Below, in pieces: positions 43,035 to 56,820 of a DNA stretch of 64,000 bases. The stretch comes from Miscanthus floridulus (Eukaryota; Streptophyta; Magnoliopsida; Poales; Poaceae). Both the position numbers and the translations under genes were made by a program. The stretch is taken from the NCBI RefSeq assembly GCF_019320115.1, contig NC_089581.1:7007707-7071706 (forward strand), read 5' to 3'. The notes below the pieces were generated by a model. The model was not told where the DNA came from. It saw only the letters and a program-made list of their open reading frames with translations, and did not search any database. Within the stretch, counting starts at the first letter, position 1, and each line of letters begins with the position of its first letter.

Positions 43035-45243
43035 ATAGAATCGATATCAATGAAGGCTCCAAGCCTATGAAGCAACAGCTACGACGATTCTCACCCAACA
43101 AGAAGGCAGCAATTAAAAAAGAAATCACAAAGCTAATGGCAGCTGGATTCATCAAAGAAATCCTTCATCTAGATTGGCTAGCAAACCCAGTTCTAGTACA
43201 AAAAAGAATACGGACGAGTGGCGCATGTGCATCGACTACACAGATCTCAACAAACACTACCCGAAAGATCCATTCGGGCTACCACGCATTGATCAGATAG
43301 TTGATTCAACAGCAGGATCTGCCCTATTATCCTTTCTTGATTGCTATTCAGGATATCACCAGATTGCATTAAAGGAACAAGACCAGAGCAAGACATCTTT
43401 CATCACTCCGTTCGGTACCTACTGCTACAAGACCATGTCGTTTGGACTCAATAATGCTGGCGCCACATACCAAAGAGCTATCCAAACGTGCCTTGGTGAT
43501 CAGATCGACGAAAACGTAGAGGCATACATGGATGACGTAGTAGTAAAAACAAAGAACCCAGACACACTAATTGAAGACTTAAAGCAAACCTTCAAAAACC
43601 TGAAAAGGTGGAGGTGGAAATTGAACCCAAACAAGTGTGTATTCGGAGTTCCTTCAGGACAATTACTCGGATTCTTTATCAGTCATCGTGGAATCGAAGC
43701 CAGTGCCAAGCAAATTCGAGCCATAACAGAAATGGGCCCTCCTCAAAGTGTCAAAGATGTGCAGAAACTAACAGGCTGCATGGCGGCCCTCAATCGTTTC
43801 ATATCAAGACTCGGCGAAAAAAGGTTACCTTTCTTTACACTACTAAAGAAGACAGACAAGTTCGAGTGGACATAAGAAGCCAATGAAGCTTTCAAAAGAC
43901 TTAAGGCATACCTCACCTCCTCGCCCGTTCTCACACCTCCAAAGAAATACGAAGACATGATGCTGTACATTGCGGCAACTTCTACTGTGATTAGCATAGC
44001 GATAGTCGTAGAAAGAGAAGAAGGGCACATATATAAAGTACAATGCCTAGTATACTACATCAGCGAAGTACTGTCAGAATCAAAAATTCGGTACCCACAT
44101 GTGCAAAAACTACTCTACGCCCTCCTGATCACTTCACGCAAGCTTTGCCACTATTTTGAAAGCCACAAGATTACCGTGGTAACAGATTTCCCACTCGAAG
44201 ACATCCTACACAATAGAGATGCAACAGGGCGCATATCTAAGTGGACAGTTGAGCTTGGTGCTCTCAATATCGATTTCACCCCACGGAAAGCAATTAAATC
44301 TCAAGCCCTTGCCGATTTTGTTGCTGAGTGGACAGAAATTCAACAACCTATGTCAAATATCATCCTTGACCATTGGAAGATGTACTTTGATGGATTGCTC
44401 AAGCTAGGCAGAGCCGATGCAGGTGTTATCTTCATTTCTCTAGAAGGAAAACAACTCAAGTATGTCCTTCAGATATTATGGCAAGCTACAAACAATGAAG
44501 TAGAATACGAAGCCCTCATCCACAGACTCCGAGTAGCAATTACCCTTAGAATCAAGTGATTACTCGTATACGGCGATTCGACAGTAGTCATCAACCAAGT
44601 CAACAAAGATTGGGACTGCACCAAAGAAAACATGGGCGCTTACTGTGCTGAGATACGAAAACTCAAAAAACATTTTCAAGGATTGGAAATTCTACATGTC
44701 CTGTGCGATTCTAATATTGCAGTAGATGTCCTCGCCAAGCTCAGACCGGACAGGGCGAAGGTCCCACCCGGCGTATTCATAGAGGAGTTATCAGCTCCCT
44801 CTATCAAACAACCTAGTGAGATAACCCCTGAACTCCTAGCTAAAAGCACCCAGATTTTGGTAATCATCACCTCATGGACCCAGGTTTTTATCGATTATAT
44901 CAAAGAGAATAAGTTGCCAGCAGATAAAGCAGAGCCTACCCGAGTTGTTCGTAGAAGCAAGAACTACGTCCTAGTAGGGGACAAGCTGTATAGAAGAGCC
45001 GCATCATCAGGAGTACTCCTAAAATGTGTCTCGTTTGAAAAAGGCAAAGAGATCTTAGACGAAATACACTCAGGTTGCTGTGGAAATCATGCTGCTTCAA
45101 GAATACTAGTCGGCAAAGCATTCTGCACCGGATTCTACTGGCCAACCGCTTTGAAAGATGTAGAAGAACTCATTAGAAAATGCAAAGGTTGTCAAATGTT
45201 CGCAATACAAGCTCATGTACCAGCTCACAATCTCATATGCATC
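42941..45243 (+). pseudogene. pol: E2 pol, RT to integrase N-terminus (cut by E3)
   Basis: RT (43004-43870, YMDDVVV box near 43528), RNaseH (44370-44740) and the integrase zinc region (HSGCCGNH, CKGC near 45070-45195) are recognisable. It is broken by a stop at 42990 (Trp in E1), a frameshift near 43200, and stops at 43873 and 44557, among others. E3 inserts after the codons for HNLICI, at 45243; the frame resumes at 57285. Confidence 0.85.
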
Positions 45244-45708
45244 TGTCGATGGGGAACCCTACAGGCCCCCCATGGACCATACTGCAGGGAGGTAGACCTT
45301 GGTAACAAGGCCTACAACCCAATCGCCAAGAAGAACATGGAGCAAAGCAACGTGCAAAACCAAAACTCCAACGCAAACTATACAAGGAAAGGCGCCCGAA
45401 GCATAGCTTAGGACTCTGACCTTGTATCCGAATAGGACACAAACAACGCCTCTCAGCGCCTGGACTATAAAGGGCTGGTGAGAGTACCCATTGTAAGAGG
45501 AGAACGTATACCCGATACTCAAAGCAATACAACGCAAATAGGCTAACGCCAAAATTGGACATAAGGTCATTACTCGACCAAGTCGAGGGCCTAAACTAGT
45601 ATAAATCGTGAGTCTCTTTGCGTAACCGCCGAATTCCGCTATTCACCAAAGCCTGAACAACTGTCCTGGGTACCCCCGTGGCAGGCTATCGGTGGTAAAA
45701 CATCGACA
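45244..45708 (+). repeat. E3 5' LTR
   Basis: 465 bp with a TATA-like CTATAAAGGG near 45465. The interior is unlike the E1/E2 LTR, except for a shared 3' end with the GCAGGCTATCGGTGGT phrase and the terminal ACATCGACA. Confidence 0.92.
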
Positions 45709-45775
45709 GCTGGCGCACCAGGTAGGGGCTTTCGATGAATTTTTTCTCGAGAGTTCGGCGGACCTCAACCTCAAG

Positions 45776-48700
45776 ATGACCTTTTCGGTGGGAACAACCT
45801 TTGTCTTCGGATCCTGGATCTGCAAGGCTGACAGCGATGGCAAGCTTCGTACCCATCTTCGAGAAGAAAAAGATTTCGATGACGAAGTTCAATACAAACT
45901 CACCGAGAAGATGACGAAACTCTCAACTTCGGATACAACTCAGAATAAGGAAGAAAGCGGATACGAAACCGACTTTGAAAAAGAGATACAACCCGATTCC
46001 AAGACAATCTTCATGGCACAAGAACCAAGCCTAATTGGACTCAGAGACACAACAACAATCGCGAAGGGATATGACCCAAACAACTCAAAGAAGAACTTGG
46101 GAACTTACAGACTACGCAACGTGGTATCAGTCTATCAACACTTTACCCAAAACAAGATGAACTCAGCAAGAAGAATACTCCTGGAGGGAGCACAAGAAGG
46201 GATGATCATGACAGTGACCCCATAAGATTGTGTGGTGCATTGACCAGGTTCTTTCACCTCAAGCAAAGTCCAGACTAGCACGTGCGTTGAAGAACTACCT
46301 TATCAAGAGGGAAAAGAACTCGGATCTAGTTTAGAAGCTACAGACAACTCAACCAAACAAAGGATGGAATACCATACAAGAAGAGCTCAGAAGAGGTATA
46401 CTGTATGCATGGCGGAGTAGTTAGAACAACCTTTGGAACCACCACAGATACCAGATATAAAATCTTCAGACGAATCAGAAGGCAACATCTCGCCAGATAA
46501 GAAAAGCGACAGCAACGAAAATGATGAGCAAAGACTAGCAAGGCTAAAGAAAAACAAATTGAAAGCTGGAAGGAGGAACTGGGCTAAACAAAGGAAGCAA
46601 GTCTAGAATAAATATAAAGCGGAGCTAACGGAATACAACAGAAAGAAGGCAGAAAAAGAAGCCACAAAAAATACAAAAGGAAAAGAATTGAAGAATTAAC
46701 AAAGGAGTTGTACACCCTCACGAATAACAGGAAAGCAAAGGAAGACAAGAAGAAAGAAGTAGGGGGATCAGAAAAACAACTCGGTGAAGAAATTCCACAG
46801 GAGCCACAAAGGGAGTAGCCACCCAAAAAATCAAATTTTCAAAGGATAGGACTAGTAGAAAGTGCTGATATCAATGGAAGGAAGGAACACTACTCAAAGC
46901 AACAAGAAAGAGACAAACCAAAATTGAGCCAACGCTACTAAGAAATATCAAGAAGATTTGACAAAGAAGATGACTACAGAGAGTCTGAGTTAAAAGAAGA
47001 CAGGTCTTATTACAGAAGGGCAAGATCGCCAGATTATGGAAGAACGGAATCATATGACAGATTCCCTTGTTTCGTAGGAAGACTACAAACTTTAAAGCTA
47101 CCGCACAAGTTTAAACCAGTAAATCATTCCAAGTATGATGGCAAAGTCGAACCAAGACAATGGCTAAGGGTTTACTCCCAATCTATTGAATTAGCTGGAG
47201 GAGACGATGACATCAAGGCTCTATTCTTCCCAATGGCCCTCAAAGCAATGCCGCTACAATGGTTTGACAAATTGAGGCCAAGATCAATCAGGTATTGGGA
47301 AGACTTGCAAGAAGCTTTCTACAACAACTTCCCAGGCATTATTACCCATCCAATGACTGCAGCCGAATTGAAAGGAGTAAAGCAAAGGAGAGGAGAAAGT
47401 CTAAGGGAATACTATAGAAGATTTGGAGAATTCAGGGCTCAAGTCCACGACATTACTGATAGGGAGGTGATAGAGGCCTTTGTAGAAGGAATCTGGGCAA
47501 ACTGGCAATACAAGGACTATTTCAATGAGAACCCAAGAACAAATGAAGACTTCAAGAGGGTTGTTGAGAAGCTAATTTCATCAGAAGAAAGAACTCAGCA
47601 CAGATTTGCTAGGGACAACCCAGAGAATAGAAGACCTAATTACAGACAGCAAGACAAAAGACCAAGGTAGGACAATATGGTGGCAACCACAGACAACAAA
47701 AGAAGATACAATGGCAACAGCAATGGTAGCAATCACAATGGCAACTACAACAATAACAACAATCGTAACAACAGCGGATACAACAGTAATAGCAACTATC
47801 AGAGTAACAACTACCGAGGAAGAGCGCCGGAAAACATAGAAAACATGCCATGACACATACACCTAGGGGCCAGACACAAGTTAGTTGAATGCAGCACTTT
47901 TCAGCGGCAATTCATGAAGAGAGAAAACAGGAATCAAAACAACTCGGAGCCAAAGCAAGAAGAATCCAAGAAGGAGGAAAAGAGAGCTGAAGGAGATTAT
48001 CAAGAACCCCAACGCCAATTAGCGATGATATTTTCAGGTGTTCCTAACACACGAAGCAAAAGACAAGAGAAACTAGCTCACAGAGCCATCATGGCAGCTG
48101 AACCAACCATCCCAAGATATCTAGATTGGTCAGAGTACCCCATCCACTTCACAAGAGAAGACCAATGGACCAGTGCAGTAAACACAGGGTGCTACCCACT
48201 GGTACTGGGTCCGACTATCGCAGGAGTAGTAGTAACTAAAGTACTCATCGATGGAGGAGCCGAACTTAACATAATTTTCACAGATACTCTCAAAAGGATG
48301 AATCTGGATTATGAAGGTCTAATGACACCCACAAGCACACCATTCTATGGAATAGTACCTAGTAGAGCAGCTATGCCCCTCGGACAGATAACCCTACCCG
48401 TCACCTTTGGCACACCAGACAAATACCAGACGGAATTCATCAAATTCGAAGTTGTAGACTTTGAATCATGCTACCACGCAATACTTGGGAGACCAGCTTT
48501 AACAAAATACATGGCAGTACCACATTATCCATACCTACTGCTCAAGATGCCAACAACAAAGGGTGTATTATCATTAAAAGGAGATCTAAAGAAAGCACAT
48601 GATTGCGATGTACAAGCAGTACAAATATCTGAAAGATTACAAGATATAAAGGAAGGAAAGGAGATTGCAATGCTGGCCAACGAAATGAACCCAGATGAGA

Positions 48701-48828
48701 TTAAGATACCGGCTAAGAAGTCAAGCAACTTCACACCACCAAAAGAAGCCGCTACCAAGACTATTGACCTACTGACTGGTGATCCGGAGAAGATGGTAAT
48801 CATCAGTGCAAATCTCGACCCCAAATAG
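45776..48828 (+). pseudogene. gag-pro: E3 gag-protease, broken
   Basis: It starts at ATG 45776 (MTFSVGTTFVFGSWIC). Stops begin at 46223 (E1 has Gln there), and the linker contains several more. The gag core is open at 47233-47670 (ALKAMPLQWFDKL, EAFVEGIWANWQY); an Asn/Gly-rich stretch follows (47690-47830). The protease frame is 47914-48828, with active site VLIDGGAELNIIF and LGRPAL. It ends in the shared AAA-TAG at 48826-48828. Sequence differs clearly from E1/E2 up to the TAG, then becomes very similar. Confidence 0.87.
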
Positions 48829-48922
48829 GAACTCACGCTCACAAACTTTCTTCGGGACAACAAAGATATTTTCGCTTGGAAGCCAGCAGACATGCCAGGG
48901 GTCCCAAGGGAGTTGGCTGAGC
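48826..48922 (+). promoter_or_regulatory. E3 copy of the UAG plus hairpin signal
   Basis: TAG at 48826-48828, spacer GAACTCAC, arm 48837-48858 and opposing arm 48901-48922. Compared with E1 there is one A-G mismatch, and one A-U pair is changed to G-U, so pairing is kept although the flanking protein has diverged. Confidence 0.68.
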
Positions 48923-51900
48923 ACATAATAGATGTGAACAAAGGGTCCAAACCTGTCAAGCAGAAGTTACGAAGATTCGCTCCAGACAGAAAAGCAGCAA
49001 TCAAAAAAGAGATCACCAAGCTCATGGCAGTAGGATTCATCAGAGAAATAATCAACCCGGATTGGCTTGCCAACCCGGTCCTAGTAGAGAAGAAGAATTC
49101 AAAAGAATGGCGCATGTGCATCGACTATACAGACCTCAATAAACATTGCTCAAAAGATCCATATGTCCCACCAAGGATTGATCAAATCATCGACTCGACA
49201 GCAGGATCAGCTCTGTTATCCTTTCTAGATTGCTATTCAGGCTATCATCAAATATCCTTAAGAGAAGAAGACCAAAGCAAGACTTCGTTCATTACACCCT
49301 TTGGGGCATATTGCTATAAATCAATGCCTTTTGGGCTAAAAAATGCAGGGGCAACATATCAAAGAGCAATTCAAACTTGCTTGGGGAGTCAAGTCGGAAG
49401 AAATGCAGAAGCATACATTGATGATGTAGTAATCAAGACAAAAAAACCTGGATCATTGATAGAAGACCTCGAGGAGACTTTCAAGAATCTAAAAGCATGG
49501 TAGTGGAAGCTAAACCCCACAAAGTGTGTTTTTGGGGTACCATCAGGACAACTACTCGGGTTTCTAGTCAGTAACCGAAGAATTGAAGCAAGTACAAAGC
49601 AGGTTAAAGCCATCATGGATATGAAACCTCCAAAAAAAGTTAAAGACATACAGAAGCTTACAGGATGCATGGCAGCACTCAACAGATTCATCTCCCGACT
49701 AGGAGAAAAAGGGCTACCTTTCTTCAAATTATTGAAAAAGGTAGGAAATTTTGAATAGACAGAAGAGGCAGAAGAAGCATTCCAAAAGTTAAAAGAATAC
49801 TTGGCATCATCACCAGTAATGACACCACCAAAAGACAAAGAGGACATGATGCTATACATTACAGCAACCAAGAATGTTGTTAGCACAACAATTGTGGTTG
49901 AGAGAGAAGAACCCGGACACGCATACAAAATGCAAAGACCAGTCTATTACATAAGCGAAGTACTAATAGAATCAAAAGTGAGATACCCACACATGCAAAA
50001 ACTAGTTTATGCAGTGTTGATATCATTAAGAAAGCTGAGACATTATTTCCATAAACACAAGATTACAGTGGTAACCAATTTTCCACTTCAAGACATTCTA
50101 CGCAACAAAGATGCAACAGGTCGGATATTAAAATGGGCAGTAGAACTCGGTGCTCTCAACCTAGACTTCAAACCAAGAACAGCAATCAAATCTCAAGCAT
50201 TATCCGACTTCATTGCTGAATGGACAGAAATTGGTCAAAAAGAACCTGAACCAATACTTGATCATTTGAAAATGTATTTTGATGGTTCCCTAAAGTTAGG
50301 AGGAGCTGGAGTAAGAGTACTATTCATATCACCAGAAGAGAGACAGTTAAAATATGCGCTACAAATACTTTGGTAGGCAACTAACAATGAGGCAGAATAC
50401 GAAGCATTAATACACAGTCTAAGAGTTGCAAGCTCGCTTGGGATCAAAAGACTACTTGTCTACGGTGATTCAGCTATAGTAATCAATCAAGTCAACAAGG
50501 ATTGAGATTGTACAAAAGATAATATGGATGCGTACTGTGCAGAAGTCAGAAAATTGGAGAAAATTTTCCAAGGACTCGAAATCCATCATGTACTAAGAGA
50601 TTCCAACGTTGCAGCAGATGTGCTAGCCAAATTAGGATCAGATAGAGCAAAAGTACCACCCGATATATTTGTGGAAGAACTCACAGCCCCATCCATCAAA
50701 TAACTCAGAAACATAGAAAAAAAGAAGGAGACAACAGATCCAATGAAAATAGATCAAGCAGAAGAACCAGACCAGTCAAGACAAATCATGGTCATACAAA
50801 GTGATTGGAGACAAACATACATTGATTTTATCAAAGAGAAGAAACTACCCGAAGACAAAGCAGAAGCAACTTGGGTTGTACGAAGAAGCAAAAACTACGT
50901 TCTGGTGGGGGATAAACTATACAAAAGAGCAGCATCATCAGGAGTACTGCTTAAATGTGTTCCGACAGATAAATGAAAGGAAATCTTGGACGAAATCCAC
51001 TCAGGATGCTGTGGAAATCATGTAGCCTCTAGGACACTAGTCGGCAAAGCATTCAGAACCGGTTTCTATTGGCCAACAGCACTCAAAGATGCAGAAGAGC
51101 TCATCAGAACATGCAAGAATTACCAAATGTTTGCTAGGCAATCACATATGCCGGCTCACAACTTAATATGCATACCGCTGGCTTGGCCATTCTCATGCTG
51201 GGGGCTGGATCAAGTCGGACCACTCAAAAAAGCAAAAGGAGGCTACGAATACATATTTGTGGCAATCGACAAATTTACAAAGTGGATTGAATACAAACCT
51301 TTGGTCAAATACAGTGCAGAAAAGATAGTGGAATTCATACAAGACATCATAGGTTCGGCCTGCCCAACAGAATAATCAAAGATCTTGGTTCACCATTTAC
51401 AGCAAGAGAATTCTAATACTGGGCAAGAGATTGTGGGATAGAAATCGACTTTGCATCAGTAGCACACCCGCAGGCCAATGGACAAGTCAAAAGAGCAAAT
51501 GGACTCATATTACAAGGTTTAAAATCAAGATTATATGAAGATTTGAAAGATTATGGTGGAAAATGGATCGACGAATTACCGAAAGTAGTATGGGGTCTAA
51601 GAACCCAGATCAGCAGAGCAACTGGATACTCACCGTTCTTTCTGGTATATGGATCAGAGGCAGTACTACCAGCCGACTTAATATGGCTGTCTCCAAGAAT
51701 AGAACAATATGAAGAAGGCGAAGCAGAAGAAACAAGGCGGTTAGAAATTGATTCAATAGAAGAAATAAGAGACAATGTGATCATACAAAATGCAAGATAT
51801 CAGCAAGGGTTACGAAGACATTATGACAAAAGTAATCAACCCTGATCACTAAAGCCAGGGGACTCAGTGCTACGACTAATCTAGAAGAAAGATGGACGAC

Positions 51901-51955
51901 ACAAACTACTCAGTCCATGGGAAGGACCCTTCATCGTGAAGACAGTAACAGCCTG
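48829..51955 (+). pseudogene. pol: E3 pol: RT, RNaseH, integrase, broken and C-terminally deleted
   Basis: RT has DLNKHCSKDPYVPPRID and YIDDVVI (near 49420). RNaseH has YFDGSLKLGGAG and EAEYEAL. Integrase has HSGCCGNH and WGLDQVGPL. Nonsense codons include 49501 (TAG for Trp), 49756, 50374, 50503, 50701, 50974, 51415, 51842 and 51882. A small deletion shifts the frame near 51350. After WEGPFIV the sequence jumps at about 51950 into the reverse complement of the antisense gene's coiled coil. Confidence 0.87.
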
Positions 51956-54602
51956 CAAAGATGAGTCGTGCACCTTCTTAGCCTCAAGCACCTTAGCATT
52001 GAGGGTGGACTCCATCAGAGCATGCTACGCCTTCTCATAAGTCAGGACAACTTCAGTTCGAGCCAGCTCATCTTCTTTTCTTTTTCAAATTGGCTTCAGC
52101 AATGGCAGTAAATTGTGCCTCATGAGGACCGAACAAGACATCCTAATCTTGAAATAAAGACTGCAAAGCAAAAATATGTGAGACAGCAGCAGAAAAAACC
52201 AATATCGAAAGTTAAAAAGAACTTGAATACCTTGAGTTTGGCGCCATACGCGCCCAAGAAATTCTCCCACAAAGAAACCAACTCAGACAGCTGCTCAACA
52301 CGACCGAGTTGGACCAACTCCTCCCCACCTTGAGTTAACAGGAGAGTACTTGGAGTAGAAGTCAAAGGCTGGCCGGCACTAGAAGTACCAGCAGCATCCA
52401 CAGTAGCAACAAACAAAGGATTATTATCAGCCAGCTCCCTATTCAATGCATCCTCCCGAGCAGCTGCTTTGAGGTTGTCCAACAGGGACAACCTAGCCGG
52501 CAGAATAGGAGCAGCAAAAGGGCTGCCTAAGTTCACTTCAACTCGGTGCTCCATTGGAGGAGACACCGGAGTTCCAATAGCCTCCTCCTCAACACGCAGA
52601 GCAGGAGAGGCAATACGTGGAAGAGAAGCTACAAAGAAAACAACCCGTCAGACAGAAAAGAAAAAACCAAGAAAGCAAGCATAAACAGGAAAATAACTTA
52701 CCAGCAGTAAAATCTTGTAGAGGTCCACCAGCATCAAGAGCCAGGGAAGAAGAAGTATCCTCCGATGGCCTACATTCGAAAAAAGAGCTCGGGCCAGTCA
52801 GAGACAAAAGCAAAAATGACAAATCAGAAGACAAGATAAATATACTTACTTGATAACCTTCTTAAAGTTTCCAGCCACCCCTGAGAAGCCAAGATTCGGG
52901 AGAGGCACATCGAACAAATCATCCTCAACCACCTCAAAGGAGGGGACTGGGAGGGCCTCTAGGATAGAAGTAGATACAACTATCACAGAAGGGGCACAAG
53001 GTGCCGGTTTCCGACTATAATGAAAAAAGCAATTCAATTATTTAGGAAAAGAGCAAAAAGACAAGCACAAGAAAATTTACAGCGGAAGACTTATGGTCGA
53101 GTGATCAAGGGGACCTCATCCTCAGTCTCCACCTCGCTCAATACAACAGACCAGCCTTCTATCAAGACAACAAAAGCTGGGATCAGTAAAACAAAGCAAA
53201 CCAAAAGATAGAGGCAAAAACAACACAGGAGAAAGCACAAGCTCACCTACGAGAACATTACCTGTTGAGGCAATCTGACGAATTGAACGTTGCCTCTTGG
53301 GTAAAATATGCTTAGCAGCAACCTCTAACTTCCACTTCCTGGATGACAAGATATATTGAGCAATTCGAGGATCAGGAACATACTCAACGTAGGAGTGGTG
53401 ACCTTCAAACAAGCCAGTAATCAACCTGGCAGAAGAAGAACCCGGCCCGGTAGCAGCAACTACCACAGGACCGGCAACGGCATCATCATCTTCATCTCCT
53501 TCTTCTGCGGGCTCTTCAACAACAGCCCCACCACCACCAGCAACAGCTATCTCAAGCTTAAAAGCCCGACCAAAACCCTGCAAGAGAAGAAGAAAGAAGT
53601 CAAAAATAGAATACGAATTACAAAAACCCAAAAGAACTCGGAGGAGATTACCACTTACCTCAGGAGGAGGATGAGCAGCATCATACTCTTCAACACGAGC
53701 AGGCATCACAGAGACCCCACCCAGAATACGCCCCAGGCGTTCAAGAATGACCTCCTCAGGCAACTCGACATTAGGAACAAGTCGGAAAGGATCTGAGGGC
53801 CCAGTATATTCAAAGCCGTAATGCACCCTCTGCATAAGAGGTTGCACCCAGCGACGCAAGAAACTGGCAACTATACAATTGCCACTTAAGCTTGCTTGTT
53901 TAAGCACTACAACTCGAGCGAGTATAGGCTTTAGAGCAGCATGCTCAGCAGAAGAGATTTTATCTTTCCAAATAGAGAGGGGAATGGGAAGAACAGAAAG
54001 ATCATGAGAAAAGGAAAGAGCAGGTTTTGAAATATAAAACCACTTCTCCGCCCAATTCTTGACAGAATCAGAAAGGGTAAGAGAAGAGAAAGAAACTCCC
54101 TGATGGGATTGGATAAGGCAGCAGCTGAGAAAAGGAGTATTATTTCTGTCTGACAAATGCACACGGAAAAAATGGCGAAAAAGAAGAAGATTTGGAGGAA
54201 TTCCAATGAAAACTTCGCAAAAATGCACGAAGGTAGAAAGAAAAAGAACCCCGTTAGGGGTAAGATGATGGATTTGAATCCCATAGGATCCAAGAAACTC
54301 AAGCAAAAATTGGACGGGGGATAACAGAGCCCCGCCCGCACAAAAGGAACAAAAAGAACAGATTGATTCAGAGTAGGAGAAGGGACATCGTGCTCACCAG
54401 GACTAGAGAAATTAGAGAGACATTTCTCCTGAAGAAGGCCATGAGCAACAAGCAGATCCAACTCTGCCTCCGAAGTCGATGGCTTGTGGAGTTGCCTCTG
54501 CATTTTCTGCATCGCAACAAATTCAGTGTTCTCGATCACCTTGAGCGACGCCTCCTCGTCGATAGATTTGCCCTTATTCTTGCTCTTGTTCTTCACCACC
54601 AT
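51956..54602 (-). pseudogene. E3 antisense spliced gene, 3'-truncated and frameshifted
   Basis: It is homologous to the antisense gene of E1. Exon 1 is 54602-53659 (MVVKNKSKNKGKSIDEEASL; later FVPFVRAGLCYPPS and LTPNGVLFLSTFVHFCE), with a one-base frameshift near 54325. It ends at GAG|GTAAGT; intron 1 (53658-53578) ends TTGCAG, at the same codon position as in E1 and E2. Exon 2 has FGRAFKLEIAVAGGGGAV and an acidic stretch. Later exons lie at about 53400-52100 with the coiled coil. The 3' end is lost in the deletion at about 51950. Protein sequence is much diverged from E1, but intron 1 and domain order are kept. Confidence 0.75.
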
Positions 54603-54736
54603 CTCAGAAAAACAAAGACAAGATTTGGATGGAAATAGCAGGAGATCGAAGGCACAATGGAGCTAGGGTTTTGGCTGAGATTGGGGATTTTTTTACTGCA
54701 AAGGCAAGTTAAGCCAACAGTAACAGAGCAGTTATC

Positions 54737-54771
54737 TTTATATAAGAAAAATACGTGGCCCATGAGGCCCA
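54737..54771 (-). promoter_or_regulatory. Promoter of the E3 antisense gene
   Basis: On the minus strand there are two TGGGCC boxes (complement of 54766-54771 and 54757-54762, 9 bp apart), then TATA box CTTATATAAAG (54746-54737), about 135 bp before the ATG at 54602. It has the same order and spacing as E1 and E2. Confidence 0.6.
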
Positions 54772-54779
54772 AAATCACA

Positions 54780-56820
54780 CAGATTGCCTAAAGAGGCCCT
54801 TCAAAGTTACCTTCCACAATTACCGTGCACACAAAACGAAAAGGCAACGGCCCATTCAGACTATAACGGATACATGATGAATTAACACATTCACAAGGAG
54901 GCAACCAGGAAAGAAGGATGCAACAAGTCAGTCATGATAAAACACCACAGTACAAACATACAAAAGAGCTCGGCCACATCAATAAACAACTCAGTCACAG
55001 AGCAGAAAGGAATATTTTTTCATTTCATCAAAGGTACATTGAGATTACAACAGAATACAAGATCTGATGAATTCGACGAAGAAAGCAAAGGAAATCATTC
55101 AGCATGAGGTTGCAACCCTCGAACCAAGATTCGATATTACCAGGCAGGATAAAACAACTCGAACATACTTTTCTCCAAAGGAAAGGCACACATCCAAGAT
55201 TGCTATAGGTGACAGAGAAGGCACCCACAAGTCATCCAAGATCGACAATGACAACCACATCAATATGGAAGAACCCGGCACCATCTCTCAACATGTGCTG
55301 ATCTGTATTGGACTGAACCTAAATGGCACAGCAGAAGACTGAATAATGGCTGATCTACAATGGACTATCGAAGAACAAGCCGCAACACGCGCCAATCATC
55401 ACTGTAAGAAGAACAAAAAAGAAAGGGCAGGCATTGGAAGATGAGGCAATGCAACATGCATCACTCACATCATAAGTCCTACACCATTTGCCTCAATATC
55501 CCTTACAGCTAAATACCACCTCGAGACTAGCTTGCTACTAGTCTCTATCACAAGACCTACACCATTTACTAGCAGAAGAAAACAGAATAAAGAGAACAGG
55601 CCCAGGGACTCGTCGAGCTCCCAAACTGTAATATCCATGACTACAAAAAGAAGAAGAAGAAACTGCACAGTAGGGTATCAGCAACAGACCATATTTATAG
55701 CACAACTCAGATGCACATATGCCAGGACTTTAGTAAAAAATCAGATGTGACTAGACCATCATGAAGGAACAGTACATACCCAGAACAACCACAGTACAAG
55801 ATAAAGCATATCCAAGAGAATATTCCACAGCAGCAATACAACCCATGAAGACACATTGAATTCTCCAACAACCAGAATGACAGCAGCAATAAGCAGCCGA
55901 ACAAACAACTCGAAGATGTGTGAAGGATCACATACAAAATTATAGTGTTAAAGGATTACAGTTAAAAAAGAACTCGGACGGAGAAAAATTATAAATCTCA
56001 TTGATCGAAGACAAATACAAAGGTTACAGACGGCCAAACAGGACCGGATAAACTCAGGCATAAGATAGAGACAAGATTCTTAAATATTGTAACAAGGAAC
56101 CTAGTGGCGGCAGCAGCGGCAGCTCAGACACAGAAGAACAGATAGAGCAGCATGTTCATTACGAAGCAAGCATAAGCCTAGGGGCTGCTCAACCTCACAC
56201 ACCAGCATATCTACGAATGAAGAAAGAATTGAAGAAGAATTTTTCTACTCAAGGCAGAACCACAACCAACAAAGAAGATATTTATAGCAAACTAGAGGTA
56301 AACAAGGCTAAAGATCACAAGAAAGAGAGAGGAAAAGAACAAAAGAGTAAAGCAACAAAGGCGAATAGTGCCCAAAAGCAAGATTCCTAACAAAAAGTAA
56401 AAGAAGATGCTCACTCATGGCTATACAAAACCCATCCGTGACCAGCAAAAGACAAAGACCAAAGGAGTACAAATCAAGACCCTTCTTCCAGCTTCTTTTC
56501 AACAGAAAAGAACATGGAGAAGGCTCGAGGGCTGCAAGTACCTACCACAGAAAAACATATTTTCAAAATTTCTGACCCTCCAGCTTTTTTGTACCAAAAA
56601 AAACAAGAGGCTCGGGGGCTACACTCAATGAGTGCAATTTTTGCAAAATTGGACTCGCTGCACTCAAAGGAAAAAGAACCCGGAGGACATCAAGCAAATG
56701 TGCACATCAGCCAAAAGAAGAATCAAAGAAGACCATCTCAAGATTTCACTTCAAGAAGGACCCGAATCAAGACTACAACAACTCGGCCCTTGAAGCTCAA
56801 TCATGAAATGCTTGGGGGCT
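54780..56820. other. E3 region between antisense promoter and 3' LTR
   Basis: About 2 kb without a supportable gene. It contains CTCGGGGGCT-like phrases near 56590 and 56815 and many AACTCGG-type words, as in the matching blocks of E1 and E2. The polypurine tract is at 56809-56820. Confidence 0.5.

Noticed and set aside
47606..47839. 77-codon Thr/Ala-rich frame
   Set aside because: It is an alternative frame of the Asn/Gly-rich tail of E3 gag, of low complexity.
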